DNA from: an uncultured Collinsella sp.
GTDB taxonomy: Bacteria > Actinomycetota > Coriobacteriia > Coriobacteriales > Coriobacteriaceae
Length of the DNA stretch: 64,000 nt
Reading direction: 5' to 3'
NCBI GenBank assembly: GCA_900757495.1
Contig: CAAENX010000002.1
Span: 1 to 64,000 of the forward strand
Shown here: positions 8,441-16,728 of the stretch, in pieces
Layout of the letters: each line of letters opens with the position of its first letter
Position numbering within the stretch: position 1 is the first letter of the stretch
The notes under the pieces: generated by a model
Databases searched by the model: none
Told to the model about the DNA's origin: nothing
The model's input: only the letters and a program-made list of their open reading frames with translations
Program-made: the position numbers and the translations under genes

Positions 8441-9520
8441 CTATTCGTCGCCGAAGCTGATGCCCAACGCCTTGGCCTCGCGCACCAGGTCGCTCTGGGG
8501 GTCGACAAACTTGAGCTTGCCGGCGACCTCCTCGAGCGGCATGTGGCACATCTTGCCGTCACGCAGGGCAATCATGTAGCCAAACTCGCCGCGTAGGCAC
8601 CCCAGTGCCGCCTCGACGCCGCACTGGGTCGCAAAGATGCGGTCCTGGGCGTCGGGTTGGCCGCCGCGCTGCGTGTGGCCGGGGATGGCGACGCGGGTCT
8701 CGCGACCAGTCTTGGCCTCGATCTCCTTGGCGATGTCGTAGACGATCGACGGACTCGTGCGCTCGGCGAGCTTTTTCTTGTACTCCTTCTTGGGCAGCGC
8801 TGCGTCCTCCTTGGAGATAGCGCCCTCGGCGACGGCTACGATGGTAAAGCGGCTGCCGGTCTCCATGCGATGCTCGATGGTCTTGATGACGTTGTCCATG
8901 TCGTAGGGGATCTCGGGAATCAAGATGACGTCCGCGCCGCCCGCGACGCCGGCATACAGCGGAATCCAACCGACCTTGTGGCCCATGATCTCGATGACAA
9001 ACACGCGGCCGTGACTCGAGGCAGTGGTGTGGATGTCGTCGATGCACTTGGTGGCGACGTCGATGGCGCTCGTAAAGCCAAACGTCAACTCGGTGCCCCA
9101 GGTGTCGTTATCGATGGTCTTGGGCAGGGCGATAACGTTGAGGCCTTCTTCGCGCAGGCGGTTGGCGGTCTTGGTGGATCCGTTGCCGCCCAGCATAAAC
9201 AGGCAGTCGAGCTGCAGTTTATGATAGGTGTGGACCATTGCGGGCACCTTCTCGACGCCGTCGGCCTCGGGAATGTCCAGGCGCTTGAACGGCGTGCGGC
9301 TCGTGCCCAGGATGGTGCCGCCGCGGGTGAGGATGCCGCTAAAATCGGCGGGCGTCATGACGCGGAACCTGCTGTAGATAAGGCCCTGGTAGCCATCCTC
9401 AAAACCATAGATTTCGATAGGCTCTTTGCTATTGGTCATAAGCGTTTTGACAATGCCGCGCATGGTGGCGTTGAGCGCCTGGCAGTCGCCGCCACTGGTA
9501 AGAAGACCGATCCTGAGCAT
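8441..9520 (-). CDS. 6-phosphofructokinase, donor uncertain (ATP or PPi)
   Basis: Phosphorylates fructose 6-phosphate at the committed step of glycolysis. The 359-residue protein has the N-terminal LTSGGDCQALNA phosphate-binding turn, PKTIDND with the catalytic aspartate, MGHKVGW and PGHTQRGG. The donor-specificity positions are mixed. The glycine after GGN matches ATP enzymes, the lysine of PKTIDND matches PPi or atypical ATP enzymes, and the usual aspartate of GGDGS is asparagine. A reversible PPi-dependent or unusual ATP-dependent enzyme is possible. Start ATG at 9520 with GAAGGATT upstream. Monocistronic, bounded by a terminator on one side and a palindrome on the other. Confidence 0.9.
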   Translation of the reverse strand: MLRIGLLTSGGDCQALNATMRGIVKTLMTNSKEPIEIYGFEDGYQGLIYSRFRVMTPADFSGILTRGGTILGTSRTPFKRLDIPEADGVEKVPAMVHTYHKLQLDCLFMLGGNGSTKTANRLREEGLNVIALPKTIDNDTWGTELTFGFTSAIDVATKCIDDIHTTASSHGRVFVIEIMGHKVGWIPLYAGVAGGADVILIPEIPYDMDNVIKTIEHRMETGSRFTIVAVAEGAISKEDAALPKKEYKKKLAERTSPSIVYDIAKEIEAKTGRETRVAIPGHTQRGGQPDAQDRIFATQCGVEAALGCLRGEFGYMIALRDGKMCHMPLEEVAGKLKFVDPQSDLVREAKALGISFGDE

Positions 9521-9558
9521 GATGAATCCTTCCGGGCAAGTTATAACATGCGCATAAG

Positions 9559-9591
9559 TTTACCCCCGCACACTGTTGATGCGGGGGTAAA
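9559..9591 (-). terminator. Hairpin between the Ntn hydrolase and phosphofructokinase
   Basis: TTTACCCCCGCA at 9559-9570 pairs perfectly with 9580-9591 around a 9-nt loop, with flanking A/T bases. It ends the leftward hydrolase transcript before the phosphofructokinase promoter. Confidence 0.7.
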
Positions 9592-9660
9592 ACGTGTTAG
9601 CTCAAGCGTATAGAAATGTAAGCAACGTCAGGCGAGCGTAAGGACGACGGTGCCAGCTCC

Positions 9661-10746
9661 TTACAGCGCGAAGGCGTCGACGTCGCCCCAGTGGCGGCGC
9701 AGCGTGATGGCGGCAGCGGGCTCGGTGTTGTCGAAGACGACCGACCACTGCGTGTTGCTGGTGATGTCTTCCGGATTGGGCTCTTGCGCCGCAGCGCGTA
9801 GGGCCTTCCAAGCGACTGCCTCGTCTTGGGCGCCGGTATGGGCGTCGAGGACATCGGCGATGGCGATGGCGCGCTCCTTGCCATGGCCCAGCTCGCCATT
9901 CTTTTGGTTGGGCAGCACTTCGTCGCCATAGCAGGCGTAGAAGTTCGTGACCTGGCGTACGGGCGTCGCCTTGCATGCACGGTCGGGATCGCGCGGATCC
10001 CACTCCACCACCCGCGCGTCACCGGCGGCGTCGTTGATAAAGAAGTGATAGTCGCGTCCGGCCATGGCGTGCATGTCGTAGGCAGAAAGCAGGTCGACGG
10101 CCTCCTGCGTGGTGGCCGCGCGGTCGAGCACCAGACGGATGGCGAGCGAAGTGTTGATGACGGGGCGTTGCGTGTCCTGGTCACAGGGCTTGGAATCCAG
10201 AGTGAGTACGGCAATGGACACGCCGCATTTGTTAACACCGTCGAGCTGGGTAAACGGGCCCATGAGTGCGGCGGCACGTCCGGCGACGGAGTCAAGCGGA
10301 GTGTTATCGCCCAGGTTGTTAAGGGCGGCAAACCCGATGGAGGCATAGCCGCCGCGTGGGTGATTGCGCACCAGCAGCACCGAGGTGTCGTCCTTAAAGT
10401 CGTAATTGCGACCGGTGCGCACGCGGCCTTCGGCATCTACGGCGGCAAAAGCGCTGCAGGCAAACTGGGGCGCCTGGACATGTGCCGGCGCACCGGGCAG
10501 CACCTGCGCCACCACGGCATCGATGTAGGCCTGATCGTCGCACACGCCAGCGGCGATGATGCGATCAAGATCGTAGCCGTAGGCGATGTCGATTGCGTAC
10601 AGGTCATAGCCATCCGCATAGTCGGTCAAGCGTTTGAGCGACGCGACGGACTTGATTTGCTTGCGGTAAACGATGCCGGTGGCAGCGGCAAGGCCGACGG
10701 CGGCTCCCGCGACACCGCAGGCGATGGCAATGTTACGTGGCTTCAT
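9661..10746 (-). CDS. Membrane-anchored Ntn hydrolase, linear-amide/choloylglycine type
   Basis: Protein of 361 residues with one N-terminal hydrophobic helix (about 6-25), then a C45/choloylglycine-like hydrolase fold. The probable nucleophile is Cys97 in FACSAF, followed by GRNYDF at about 112-117 with the family's Arg-Asn-Asp cluster. Members cleave linear amide bonds: penicillin V, bile-salt conjugates, N-acyl amino acids or acyl-homoserine lactones. In most relatives the nucleophilic cysteine becomes N-terminal after autocleavage. Here about 96 residues precede it, so processing would release an anchored propeptide. Not assigned as a bile salt hydrolase. It diverges from the M18 peptidase gene. 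Confidence 0.75.
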   Translation of the reverse strand: MKPRNIAIACGVAGAAVGLAAATGIVYRKQIKSVASLKRLTDYADGYDLYAIDIAYGYDLDRIIAAGVCDDQAYIDAVVAQVLPGAPAHVQAPQFACSAFAAVDAEGRVRTGRNYDFKDDTSVLLVRNHPRGGYASIGFAALNNLGDNTPLDSVAGRAAALMGPFTQLDGVNKCGVSIAVLTLDSKPCDQDTQRPVINTSLAIRLVLDRAATTQEAVDLLSAYDMHAMAGRDYHFFINDAAGDARVVEWDPRDPDRACKATPVRQVTNFYACYGDEVLPNQKNGELGHGKERAIAIADVLDAHTGAQDEAVAWKALRAAAQEPNPEDITSNTQWSVVFDNTEPAAAITLRRHWGDVDAFAL

Positions 10747-10907
10747 GACGGCTCCTCTCGTCCTGTTGGCGCAATTGTCGCAAAAGGAGCGCGGGCATGA
10801 TGGCTCAACTTGGTGAGCGGTGCGGAATTAAGCACGGAATGAAGAGTGCGGCACTGGCGTGGCGGGGTATGCTGGAGGGGACCATCAACCCAGCGAAAGG
10901 GGAGAGC

Positions 10908-12293
10908 ATGACGGATCAGGAAACGCCCGAGCGCGTGCATGTGACGGCCGACGATATCGAGGCCGCCAACGACCTTATCGACTTTATCGAGGCATGCCCC
11001 AGCATGTTCCATACGGCGGCGACCATTATGGCCGAGCTCGACGAGGCGGGCTTTACCTACCTGCCCGAGAATGCGGCGTGGGATATCGAACCGGGCGGGC
11101 GTTATTACACGCAGCGCAACACCTCGAGCGTCGTTGCCTTTAAGGTGGGCGAGGACCTGGCCGCGACGTGGGGCGAGGACGGCGTTGCCGGCGACTATCA
11201 TTTTCAACTCACGGCGTCACACAGCGATTCGCCGACGTTTAAGGTTAAGGCCGTGCCCGAGCTCGACGGCGCGGGCGAGACGCTGCGCCTGAACACCGAG
11301 GCCTACGGCGGCATGATCGACTACACCTGGTTCGATCGCCCGCTGGCACTTGCGGGCCGCGTGCTGGTGCGCGAGGGCGACCGTATCGAGAGCCGCTTGC
11401 TCGCTACCGAGCGCGAAGTTGCCATTATCCCGAGCCTTGCCATCCATATGAATCGTGGCGTTAACGAGGGCTTTGCGCCCAACCGAGCTGTCGACCTGTG
11501 CCCGCTCATCAGCGCCGGCGAGCTTAAGCAGGGTGACTTCGATGCCCTGATCGCCGAAGAGCTGGACGTTGAGCCCGAGCAGATTCTGGGCCGCGATCTG
11601 TTCCTGGTCAATCGTCAGGATGCGCGCATTTGGGGCTGGGCCGACGAGTTTATCTCGACGCCCAAGCTCGACGACCTGGCCTGCACCTACACCTCGCTGC
11701 AGGCATTTTTGGGTGCCGAGAATGCGCACGACGTTTCGGTCTTCTGCTGCTTCGATAACGAGGAGGTTGGCTCCGAGACCAAGCAGGGCGCCATGTCGAC
11801 GTTCTTGGCCGACGCGCTGCGCCGCATCAACGGATCGCTGGGCTTTGACGATGAGTCGTACCACCGTGCGCTTGCCGCTTCGATGCTCGTGAGCTGCGAC
11901 AACGCGCATGCCGTGCACCCCAACCACGCCGAGAAGTGCGACGCCCGCAACCAGGTTGTGCTCAACGGCGGCATCGTCATCAAGGAAGCCGCCAACCAGC
12001 ACTACTGCACCGATGCCTTTAGCCGCGCGGTGTTCCAGGCCATCTGCGATGACGCCGACGTGCCCACGCAGGCCTTCGCCAACAAGAGCGACATGGCCGG
12101 CGGCTCCACGCTCGGCAATCTGTCCAATATGCAGGCGAGCATGCATGCCGTGGACGTGGGCCTGCCTCAGCTGGCCATGCATTCTAGCTACGAGACCGGT
12201 GGCGTGCGCGACGTGGTATACGCCATCCGCGCCCTCACGGCCTTCTACGAGCGTGACCTGAACATCAACGGCGCCGAAAGCGTTGAGCTCTAA
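10908..12293 (+). CDS. M18-family metalloaminopeptidase
   Basis: Cytoplasmic dizinc aminopeptidase of 461 residues, usually acting on acidic or neutral N-termini. Metal and catalytic motifs are HSDSPTF (His105), DDLACT, the general-base pair in FDNEEVGS and a late H-S-S-Y-E motif carrying the last zinc histidine. Length and order match bacterial M18 enzymes (about 430-470 residues). The start is ATG at 10908, preceded by AAAGGGGAG. The frame is open 37 codons further upstream, but that part resembles promoter DNA shared with the divergent hydrolase. A GGGACAGG hairpin begins two bases after the stop. Confidence 0.93.
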   Translation: MTDQETPERVHVTADDIEAANDLIDFIEACPSMFHTAATIMAELDEAGFTYLPENAAWDIEPGGRYYTQRNTSSVVAFKVGEDLAATWGEDGVAGDYHFQLTASHSDSPTFKVKAVPELDGAGETLRLNTEAYGGMIDYTWFDRPLALAGRVLVREGDRIESRLLATEREVAIIPSLAIHMNRGVNEGFAPNRAVDLCPLISAGELKQGDFDALIAEELDVEPEQILGRDLFLVNRQDARIWGWADEFISTPKLDDLACTYTSLQAFLGAENAHDVSVFCCFDNEEVGSETKQGAMSTFLADALRRINGSLGFDDESYHRALAASMLVSCDNAHAVHPNHAEKCDARNQVVLNGGIVIKEAANQHYCTDAFSRAVFQAICDDADVPTQAFANKSDMAGGSTLGNLSNMQASMHAVDVGLPQLAMHSSYETGGVRDVVYAIRALTAFYERDLNINGAESVEL

Positions 12294-12295
12294 AA

Positions 12296-12334
12296 CCTAC
12301 CAAAAAGGGACAGGTTTATTTTGGCAGGTTTTAT
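12296..12334 (+). repeat. GGGACAGG hairpin element, copy C
   Basis: Starts 2 bp after the aminopeptidase stop. CCTACCAAAA pairs with TTTTGGCAGG at 9 of 10 positions around the invariant loop, followed by TTTTAT. A separate ordinary terminator lies 50 bp further on, so this copy is not needed simply to end the transcript. Confidence 0.85.
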
Positions 12335-12380
12335 CTGGGCGAATGCAAAGGGTGAAACCGAACTAGATCTGCGATACGTG

Positions 12381-12414
12381 GCCGCCGAGGTGCAGTGCGC
12401 CTCGGCGGCTTTTT
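12381..12414 (+). terminator. Intrinsic terminator after the M18 peptidase
   Basis: GCCGCCGAGG (12381-12390) pairs perfectly with CCTCGGCGGC (12400-12409), followed by TTTTT. A classical Rho-independent terminator. Confidence 0.9.
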
Positions 12415-12455
12415 GTGTACAGAGTACGGCTAATGCTTATAAATGCTATACATGC

Positions 12456-12484
12456 TTTACGTATCTACCATAGAGCTTTATGAT
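12456..12484 (+). promoter_or_regulatory. Candidate sigma-70 promoter of the toxin-antitoxin pair
   Basis: TTTACG at 12456-12461 and TATGAT at 12479-12484 are separated by 17 bp, in a locally A+T-rich stretch. The predicted start near 12491 leaves a short leader containing AAGGAGGGG before the antitoxin ATG. Confidence 0.5.
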
Positions 12485-12508
12485 ATTTTGAAGTATTAAG
12501 GAGGGGTC

Positions 12509-12889
12509 ATGACCACAACAGCCGCTCAGATCAACGTACGTCTCGATGCCGATCTTAAAAGGAGTGGGGACGCCGCTCTCTCCAAGGCCGGTATGACGCC
12601 GAGCCAAGCGGTGCGAGCGCTCTGGCAGCTTGCAGCATCGCTGGCCGATCGCCCCGGTGCGCTCGAGGATATCCTGCTGCCCAGTCGTGCCCGGGCGGAA
12701 CAGCGCGAGCGCGAAAAGGCCGCCAAACGTAAGCTCGAGCTTATGGATCAGGGGTCGAAGCTGTTCGCTGCCGCTTGCTGTGAGTCGGGAATCGATATGG
12801 TCAAGGCTCAGCCATCGGACGACGAAGAGCTCAAACGGAATGCCTATGCGGATCGCTATGGCGAGGAGATGAGCTGGCTCTATGAGTGA
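12509..12889 (+). CDS. RelB/DinJ-type antitoxin
   Basis: Protein of 126 residues. Its N-terminal half (QINVRLDADLKRSGDAALSK) is a ribbon-helix-helix of the RelB/DinJ type with the following MTPSQAVRALW helix. This domain would dimerise, bind its own promoter and, through the C-terminal tail, neutralise the toxin. The C-terminal 60 residues are charged and probably unfolded without the partner. Strong ribosome site AAGGAGGGG. The gene overlaps the PIN-domain gene by 8 bp, the usual coupling of a toxin-antitoxin pair. RelB-like antitoxins more often accompany RelE-fold toxins, so the PIN partner is less usual. Confidence 0.85.
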   Translation: MTTTAAQINVRLDADLKRSGDAALSKAGMTPSQAVRALWQLAASLADRPGALEDILLPSRARAEQREREKAAKRKLELMDQGSKLFAAACCESGIDMVKAQPSDDEELKRNAYADRYGEEMSWLYE

Positions 12890-13373
12890 GACTCCAAAGC
12901 GCATCTTGGTTGACACCAACGTGTGGCTCGATTACTTCATTCCCTCACGACGTGGTCGTTCGGTGGCGATTGAGTTTTTACGCGATGCATGCACGGCGCA
13001 GGTTGATTTGCTGTATGCGGCGACATCGTCCAAAGACCTGTTTTATTTGATTTCAAGCGAACATAAGGCATGGTATCGGCGAGAGCACGGCTCGCTTTCT
13101 CAAGATGCTGCCGTGGCGTCGACATCACTTGCATGGGATTGCCTCGACGTGTTGTCGCAACTTGCCACGTCGGTACCCTGCGACCTGAGTGACATATGGA
13201 TGGCGAGCAGACAGCGTGAGCTCCATAGCGATTACGAAGACGATTTAATCATTGCGGCAGCGATACGTGCTCAGGCGGATCTACTGGTCACCAACGATGT
13301 CAAACTCTGTTCACACGCACCCGTCGCAGCAATGAGCGTAGAAGACGCAAAGAATTACTTAGCAACGCTCTAG
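12882..13373 (+). CDS. PIN-domain ribonuclease toxin
   Basis: Protein of 163 residues with the three acidic clusters of a PIN nuclease: LVDTNVWLDYF near the N-terminus (Asp10), DYEDDLIIAAA and LLVTND near the C-terminus. These would coordinate magnesium for single-stranded RNA cleavage. VapC-type toxins usually cut tRNA or rRNA; the target here is unknown. The start overlaps the antitoxin's end. It is somewhat longer than typical VapC (about 130 residues), with a central helical insertion at about 60-105. Confidence 0.85.
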   Translation: MSETPKRILVDTNVWLDYFIPSRRGRSVAIEFLRDACTAQVDLLYAATSSKDLFYLISSEHKAWYRREHGSLSQDAAVASTSLAWDCLDVLSQLATSVPCDLSDIWMASRQRELHSDYEDDLIIAAAIRAQADLLVTNDVKLCSHAPVAAMSVEDAKNYLATL

Positions 13374-13385
13374 CAATTTGAAGAC

Positions 13386-13475
13386 CCTGCAGGTCGAATA
13401 AAAGTCAGCGAATGCCCCCAGGCAGGGCCGCGCCAGCCAGTCCCTACAGGTTGAACAAAAGTCAGCGAGAGCCCG
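13386..13475. repeat. Two direct repeats of 33 bp
   Basis: Positions 13386-13418 and 13443-13475 share CCCTRCAGGTYGAAYAAAAG and continue as TCAGCGA...GCCC, offset by 57 bp. They sit just past the toxin stop, before a set of nested inverted repeats (13470-13607). Function unknown. Confidence 0.65.
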
Positions 13476-13607
13476 TCTGGGCGAGCAAGGTGCCTTGAAA
13501 CAAGGCGGCATTGACCTTCTGGTCATGCCGCCGAAGTTGAAAGGCAGATTGTCGTCCAGACGGGCTCGCAGCGTCGGCTCATTACGCCGTTTGTAAAACG
13601 GCGTAAT
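13470..13607. repeat. Nested palindromes between PIN toxin and dehydrogenase
   Basis: GAGCCCGTCTGG (13470-13481) pairs with 13556-13567. Inside lies a GGCGGCAT...ATGCCGCC hairpin (about 13505-13532). A third perfect 12-bp hairpin, ATTACGCCGTTT with 13596-13607, abuts the dehydrogenase stop codon. No U-tracts are evident, so they are called repeats rather than terminators. Confidence 0.6.
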
Positions 13608-13609
13608 TC

Positions 13610-14545
13610 TTAGTGTTCGATCCAGCAGCGCAGGGTCTCGCCGGCCTGCAGGTGACGCAGATTCTCCGCGGCGATGTCGACGACGTTGTTGAGCGTGGCT
13701 GCCAGGTGGAACCAGCCGGAGACGTGCGGCGTGATGAGCATGTTGGGCGCATCCCACAGGGGGCTTGTCGCGGGCAGCGGTTCGGGGTCGGTGACGTCGA
13801 CCGCGGCGCCGGCGAGATGTCCCGACTCCAGAACGGCAACCAAGTCATCGGTGACCACAAGGTCGCCGCGGCCGCCGTTGGCAAAGAAGGCACCTGGTTT
13901 CATCGCGGCAAAGAACTCGGCGTTCGCCAGACCGCGGGTCTCGGGCGTGCTCGGCATAAAGGATGCGACGATGTCGGCCTCTGCCAGGCGCTCAGGTAGG
14001 GCGTCCATGCCGTCCATGTCCTCAAACACAATGGGGTAGACGAGTGGATGGCGCTTGATGCCGCGGACGTGCGCGCCCATGCCGCGGCAGAGCGTGGCAA
14101 AGTGACCGCCGATATCGCCCGCGCCCAGCACCAGCACGTTGGCGTTTTTGAGCGAGGTAACTGGCCCCAAATCCTCCCAGCGATGTTCGCGCTGCAAGTC
14201 GTGATAGCCGGGCAGGCGCTTCATCATGGAAAGGACCATGGCAAACATGTGCTCGCTCACGGCCTGGCCGTAGGCGCCCACCGAGCAAGACAGTTTGGCG
14301 TCGGCTGGCACGGTGCCGGCGGCAAGGTAGTCGTCATAGCCGGCGGTCTGCAATTGCAGCAGCTGGAGATGCTCGCATGCCGTGAGCATGTCAGAGTCGA
14401 TGTTGCCCAAGATCACGTCGGCGTTGGCGACTTGTTCGCGCGTGATAGCGTCGGCGCTCGTGTAGATAAAGTCCTCGCCCGGAGCGCTCGACTCAAGAAT
14501 TGCGCGATGGTGGTCGTTGACGGGCAGCAAAACCAAGATGTTCAC
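13610..14545 (-). CDS. D-2-hydroxyacid dehydrogenase family protein
   Basis: NAD(P)-dependent reductase of 2-keto acids, 311 residues. The Rossmann motif GAGDIG is at 141-146, and the catalytic triad equivalents are Arg226 (NGGRGD), Glu255 (DPEPLP) and His274 (TPHVSG). The start is GTG at 14545, preceded by AAAGGAC at five bases. The frame stays open for 22 codons upstream, but those codons translate the GGGACAGG hairpin and should not be annotated as protein. Substrate unpredicted; relatives act on glyoxylate, hydroxypyruvate or branched keto acids. Confidence 0.9.
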   Translation of the reverse strand: MNILVLLPVNDHHRAILESSAPGEDFIYTSADAITREQVANADVILGNIDSDMLTACEHLQLLQLQTAGYDDYLAAGTVPADAKLSCSVGAYGQAVSEHMFAMVLSMMKRLPGYHDLQREHRWEDLGPVTSLKNANVLVLGAGDIGGHFATLCRGMGAHVRGIKRHPLVYPIVFEDMDGMDALPERLAEADIVASFMPSTPETRGLANAEFFAAMKPGAFFANGGRGDLVVTDDLVAVLESGHLAGAAVDVTDPEPLPATSPLWDAPNMLITPHVSGWFHLAATLNNVVDIAAENLRHLQAGETLRCWIEH

Positions 14546-14565
14546 AAGTAGTCCTTTCCGCTTGA

Positions 14566-14604
14566 CCCGCCAAAAAGGGACAGGTTTATTTTGGCGGGTT
14601 TTAT
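14566..14604 (+). repeat. GGGACAGG hairpin element, copy D (compensated stem)
   Basis: CCCGCCAAAA pairs perfectly with TTTTGGCGGG. Relative to copies B and H, both sides of one base pair have changed (T-A to C-G) while the loop AGGGACAGGTTTA is unchanged, a compensatory substitution. It lies 20 bp upstream of the dehydrogenase start. Confidence 0.85.
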
Positions 14605-14678
14605 CAGGCAAAACGCTATAAAAACGCCGGGCTTCGCGATGGTTAACATATCCATCGTGAAGCCCGGCGCATCCACGG

Positions 14679-15566
14679 CTACCAGCTCAGCAGCTCGTAG
14701 CCGTCCTCGGTCACCACGAGCTGTACCTCGCACTGGGCCGAATCGCTGCCGTCCTTGGTGCGCACGCACCAGCCGTCGCCCTTGCTGATCTTGATGTCGG
14801 GCGCTCCGGCGTTGACCATGGGCTCGATGGTAAAGACCATGCCCGGCACCATGATGGTGTCCACATCGGGCGCCTCGGTGGTAAAGCCCACAAACGGGTC
14901 CTCGTGGAACTCCTTACCGATGCCGTGTCCGCCGTACTCGCGCACCACGCTAAAGCCGGCGTCCTCGACGGTCTTTTGTACTGCCTCGGCCATAACGGAG
15001 AGCGGTAGCCATGGCTTGACGGCTGCCAGACCCGCCTCCACGCTGGCACGGGTGACGTCGACCAGGCGCTGGCGCTCGGCCGAGACCTCGCCGATGCAGA
15101 ACATGCGGCTCGAATCACTAAAGTAACCGTCCAAGATCGTGGAGCAGTCTACGTTGATGATGTCGCCCTCGTGCAGCACGTCCGTATCGCAGGGAATGCC
15201 GTGGCAGACCACATCATTGATCGAGGTGCACACGCTCTTGGGGTAGCCCTCGTAGTTGAGGTCGGCCGGCGTGCCACCGTGCTCGACGGTGTAGTCGTAG
15301 ATCATCTGGTCGATCTGGTTGGTGGTCATGCCTGCGGCGATATGCTCGCCCACATAATCGAGCACGCCCACGTTGATGGCTGCCGAGCGCTTGATGCCCT
15401 CGATATCGGCGGGAGCCTTGTAGAGCGTGCGAGGCAGAACCTCCCAGCCTTCTTCCCACAAGCGCTCGAGGCGCTCATCAAAGGCGCTATGGCATTTCTT
15501 GTATTTCTTGCCGCTGCCGCACCAGCAAGCGTCGTTGCGGCCGGGCACGGGTCCTTTGTCATACAT
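14679..15566 (-). CDS. map: Methionine aminopeptidase type I with SEC-C zinc motif
   Basis: Removes the initiator methionine from nascent proteins. Residues 14-26 form a SEC-C motif (CWCGSGKKYKKCH), a zinc-binding module thought to help ribosome or partner binding. The catalytic pita-bread domain follows, with all five dimetal ligands visible: Asp in LDGYF, Asp in SDSSR, His in GGHGIG, Glu in FTIEP and the last Glu in CEVQLVV. Total 295 residues, as usual for SEC-C MetAPs. The start ATG at 15566 has GAAAGGAAG upstream. Confidence 0.95.
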   Translation of the reverse strand: MYDKGPVPGRNDACWCGSGKKYKKCHSAFDERLERLWEEGWEVLPRTLYKAPADIEGIKRSAAINVGVLDYVGEHIAAGMTTNQIDQMIYDYTVEHGGTPADLNYEGYPKSVCTSINDVVCHGIPCDTDVLHEGDIINVDCSTILDGYFSDSSRMFCIGEVSAERQRLVDVTRASVEAGLAAVKPWLPLSVMAEAVQKTVEDAGFSVVREYGGHGIGKEFHEDPFVGFTTEAPDVDTIMVPGMVFTIEPMVNAGAPDIKISKGDGWCVRTKDGSDSAQCEVQLVVTEDGYELLSW

Positions 15567-15618
15567 GGCTAACTTCCTTTCATTCGCAGCTAGTATAGCC
15601 CACCCACGCGGCCATAAA

Positions 15619-15685
15619 AGTTGCGGTGATATAGTTCCGATTTAAGCGGTTTAACAGCACAAATAGGAACTATATCACCGCAACT
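15619..15685. repeat. GTTGCGGTGA hairpin, copy 3 (perfect arms)
   Basis: AGTTGCGGTGATATAGTTCC at 15619-15638 pairs perfectly with 15666-15685 around a 27-nt loop. Between the map promoter side and the radical SAM stop. Shares arms with copies at 6957 and 8192. Confidence 0.8.
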
Positions 15686-15726
15686 GATGGGGCGGGATGG
15701 CGGGCACTAGCTGCTGCGTGGTTTTG

Positions 15727-16503
15727 CTAGTAGCTCACCTGGCAGGGAATACCGAGGGCGCGCACGCGCGCGGCAATGGCGTCGAGCACCTCGGGCGCTG
15801 CTTTGGCAAGGCCGGCGACTGGTGTCTCGCGCGCGACCGTGTAGATGGTCGCCTCCTGCGGACGAATGCGCTCAAGCGCCGCGAGCCAGGGGGCAACATA
15901 CTCCTCGCCGGTATTGTCGATGAGCTTGCCCTGATACTCGCCGGTCAAAAAGATCGTCTGGATAATAACGTGACCGTCAAAGCTTGCGAACGTCTCGATC
16001 TGGTGTTCGACGTTGTAGGGGCCAACAGGCTGGTCGAGCAGCTGGATAAACGCCGGGTCGACGGTATCGAGCTTAAGAATGTTGTCGTCGACCATCATGA
16101 GCGCGTCGTGCACCTCGGGGCGGTCGGCGCGTGTGCCGTTGGAGAGCACGGCGATCTTGGAGTTTGGGGCAAGCTCGTCGCGCAGTGCGACGGCGCCGGC
16201 GATGGCCCGTGGAAACTCCGGTGCGGCGGTGGGCTCGCCGTTGCCTGCGAAGGTGATTACATCGGGGAGCTCGCCCTCGGCTGCCATCTCGCGCAGCTTT
16301 GCCTCGAGCGCTTCGAGTACCACGGCAGCCGTGTTATACGGCTCATGGCAGGGGCGCTCGGCGTTGAGGCCGTTCTCGCAGTAGATGCAGTCGAACGTGC
16401 AGATTTTGCCGCTGGCCGGCATCATGTTGACGCCGAGCGAGAGACCAAGGCGACGGCTGCGAACGGGCCCAAAGATGGGGCTGGCATTCAAAAACGTAGA
16501 CAT
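15727..16503 (-). CDS. Radical SAM protein, COG0731 type
   Basis: Protein of 258 residues with the radical-SAM cluster motif CTFDCIYC (Cys35, Cys39, Cys42) and an N-terminal GPVRSRRLGLSLGVN block characteristic of COG0731. That family includes tRNA-wybutosine-like synthases in archaea and many bacterial members of unknown substrate. FAGNGEPT corresponds to the GGEP SAM-binding element. Two close ATG codons (16509 and 16503) follow GAGGAG; the inner one has normal spacing and is chosen. The frame is open far upstream but overlaps the divergent hydrolase gene. Confidence 0.82.
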   Translation of the reverse strand: MSTFLNASPIFGPVRSRRLGLSLGVNMMPASGKICTFDCIYCENGLNAERPCHEPYNTAAVVLEALEAKLREMAAEGELPDVITFAGNGEPTAAPEFPRAIAGAVALRDELAPNSKIAVLSNGTRADRPEVHDALMMVDDNILKLDTVDPAFIQLLDQPVGPYNVEHQIETFASFDGHVIIQTIFLTGEYQGKLIDNTGEEYVAPWLAALERIRPQEATIYTVARETPVAGLAKAAPEVLDAIAARVRALGIPCQVSY

Positions 16504-16728
16504 AGGCATATGCTCCTCAAGACAATTGTGCCTAAGCATAGCATCGGCTCCAAAGCAAGGTGTGGGCTCTTGCTTTACAAGTTTCGTTTTTTCACGTCGC
16601 TCATGATGCCGTGCCATGAAAAGCCTCGGGTCGGGTACAGTTAATCTGTTAACAAGGCGTAAAGCAATGCGGGTCCATCCAACCGTGCTGACGTGCAACT
16701 GGATGAGCATTGATGATGGGGGCACAAC

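Noticed and set aside
9661..10746. Annotation as a bile salt hydrolase
   Set aside because: The catalytic cysteine is not at position 2 and a membrane anchor precedes it; family-level call only.
14546..14611. N-terminal extension of the D-2-hydroxyacid dehydrogenase
   Set aside because: The additional codons translate the GGGACAGG hairpin (giving an RQNKPVPFWRV-like peptide). The GTG at 14545 has a proper ribosome site.
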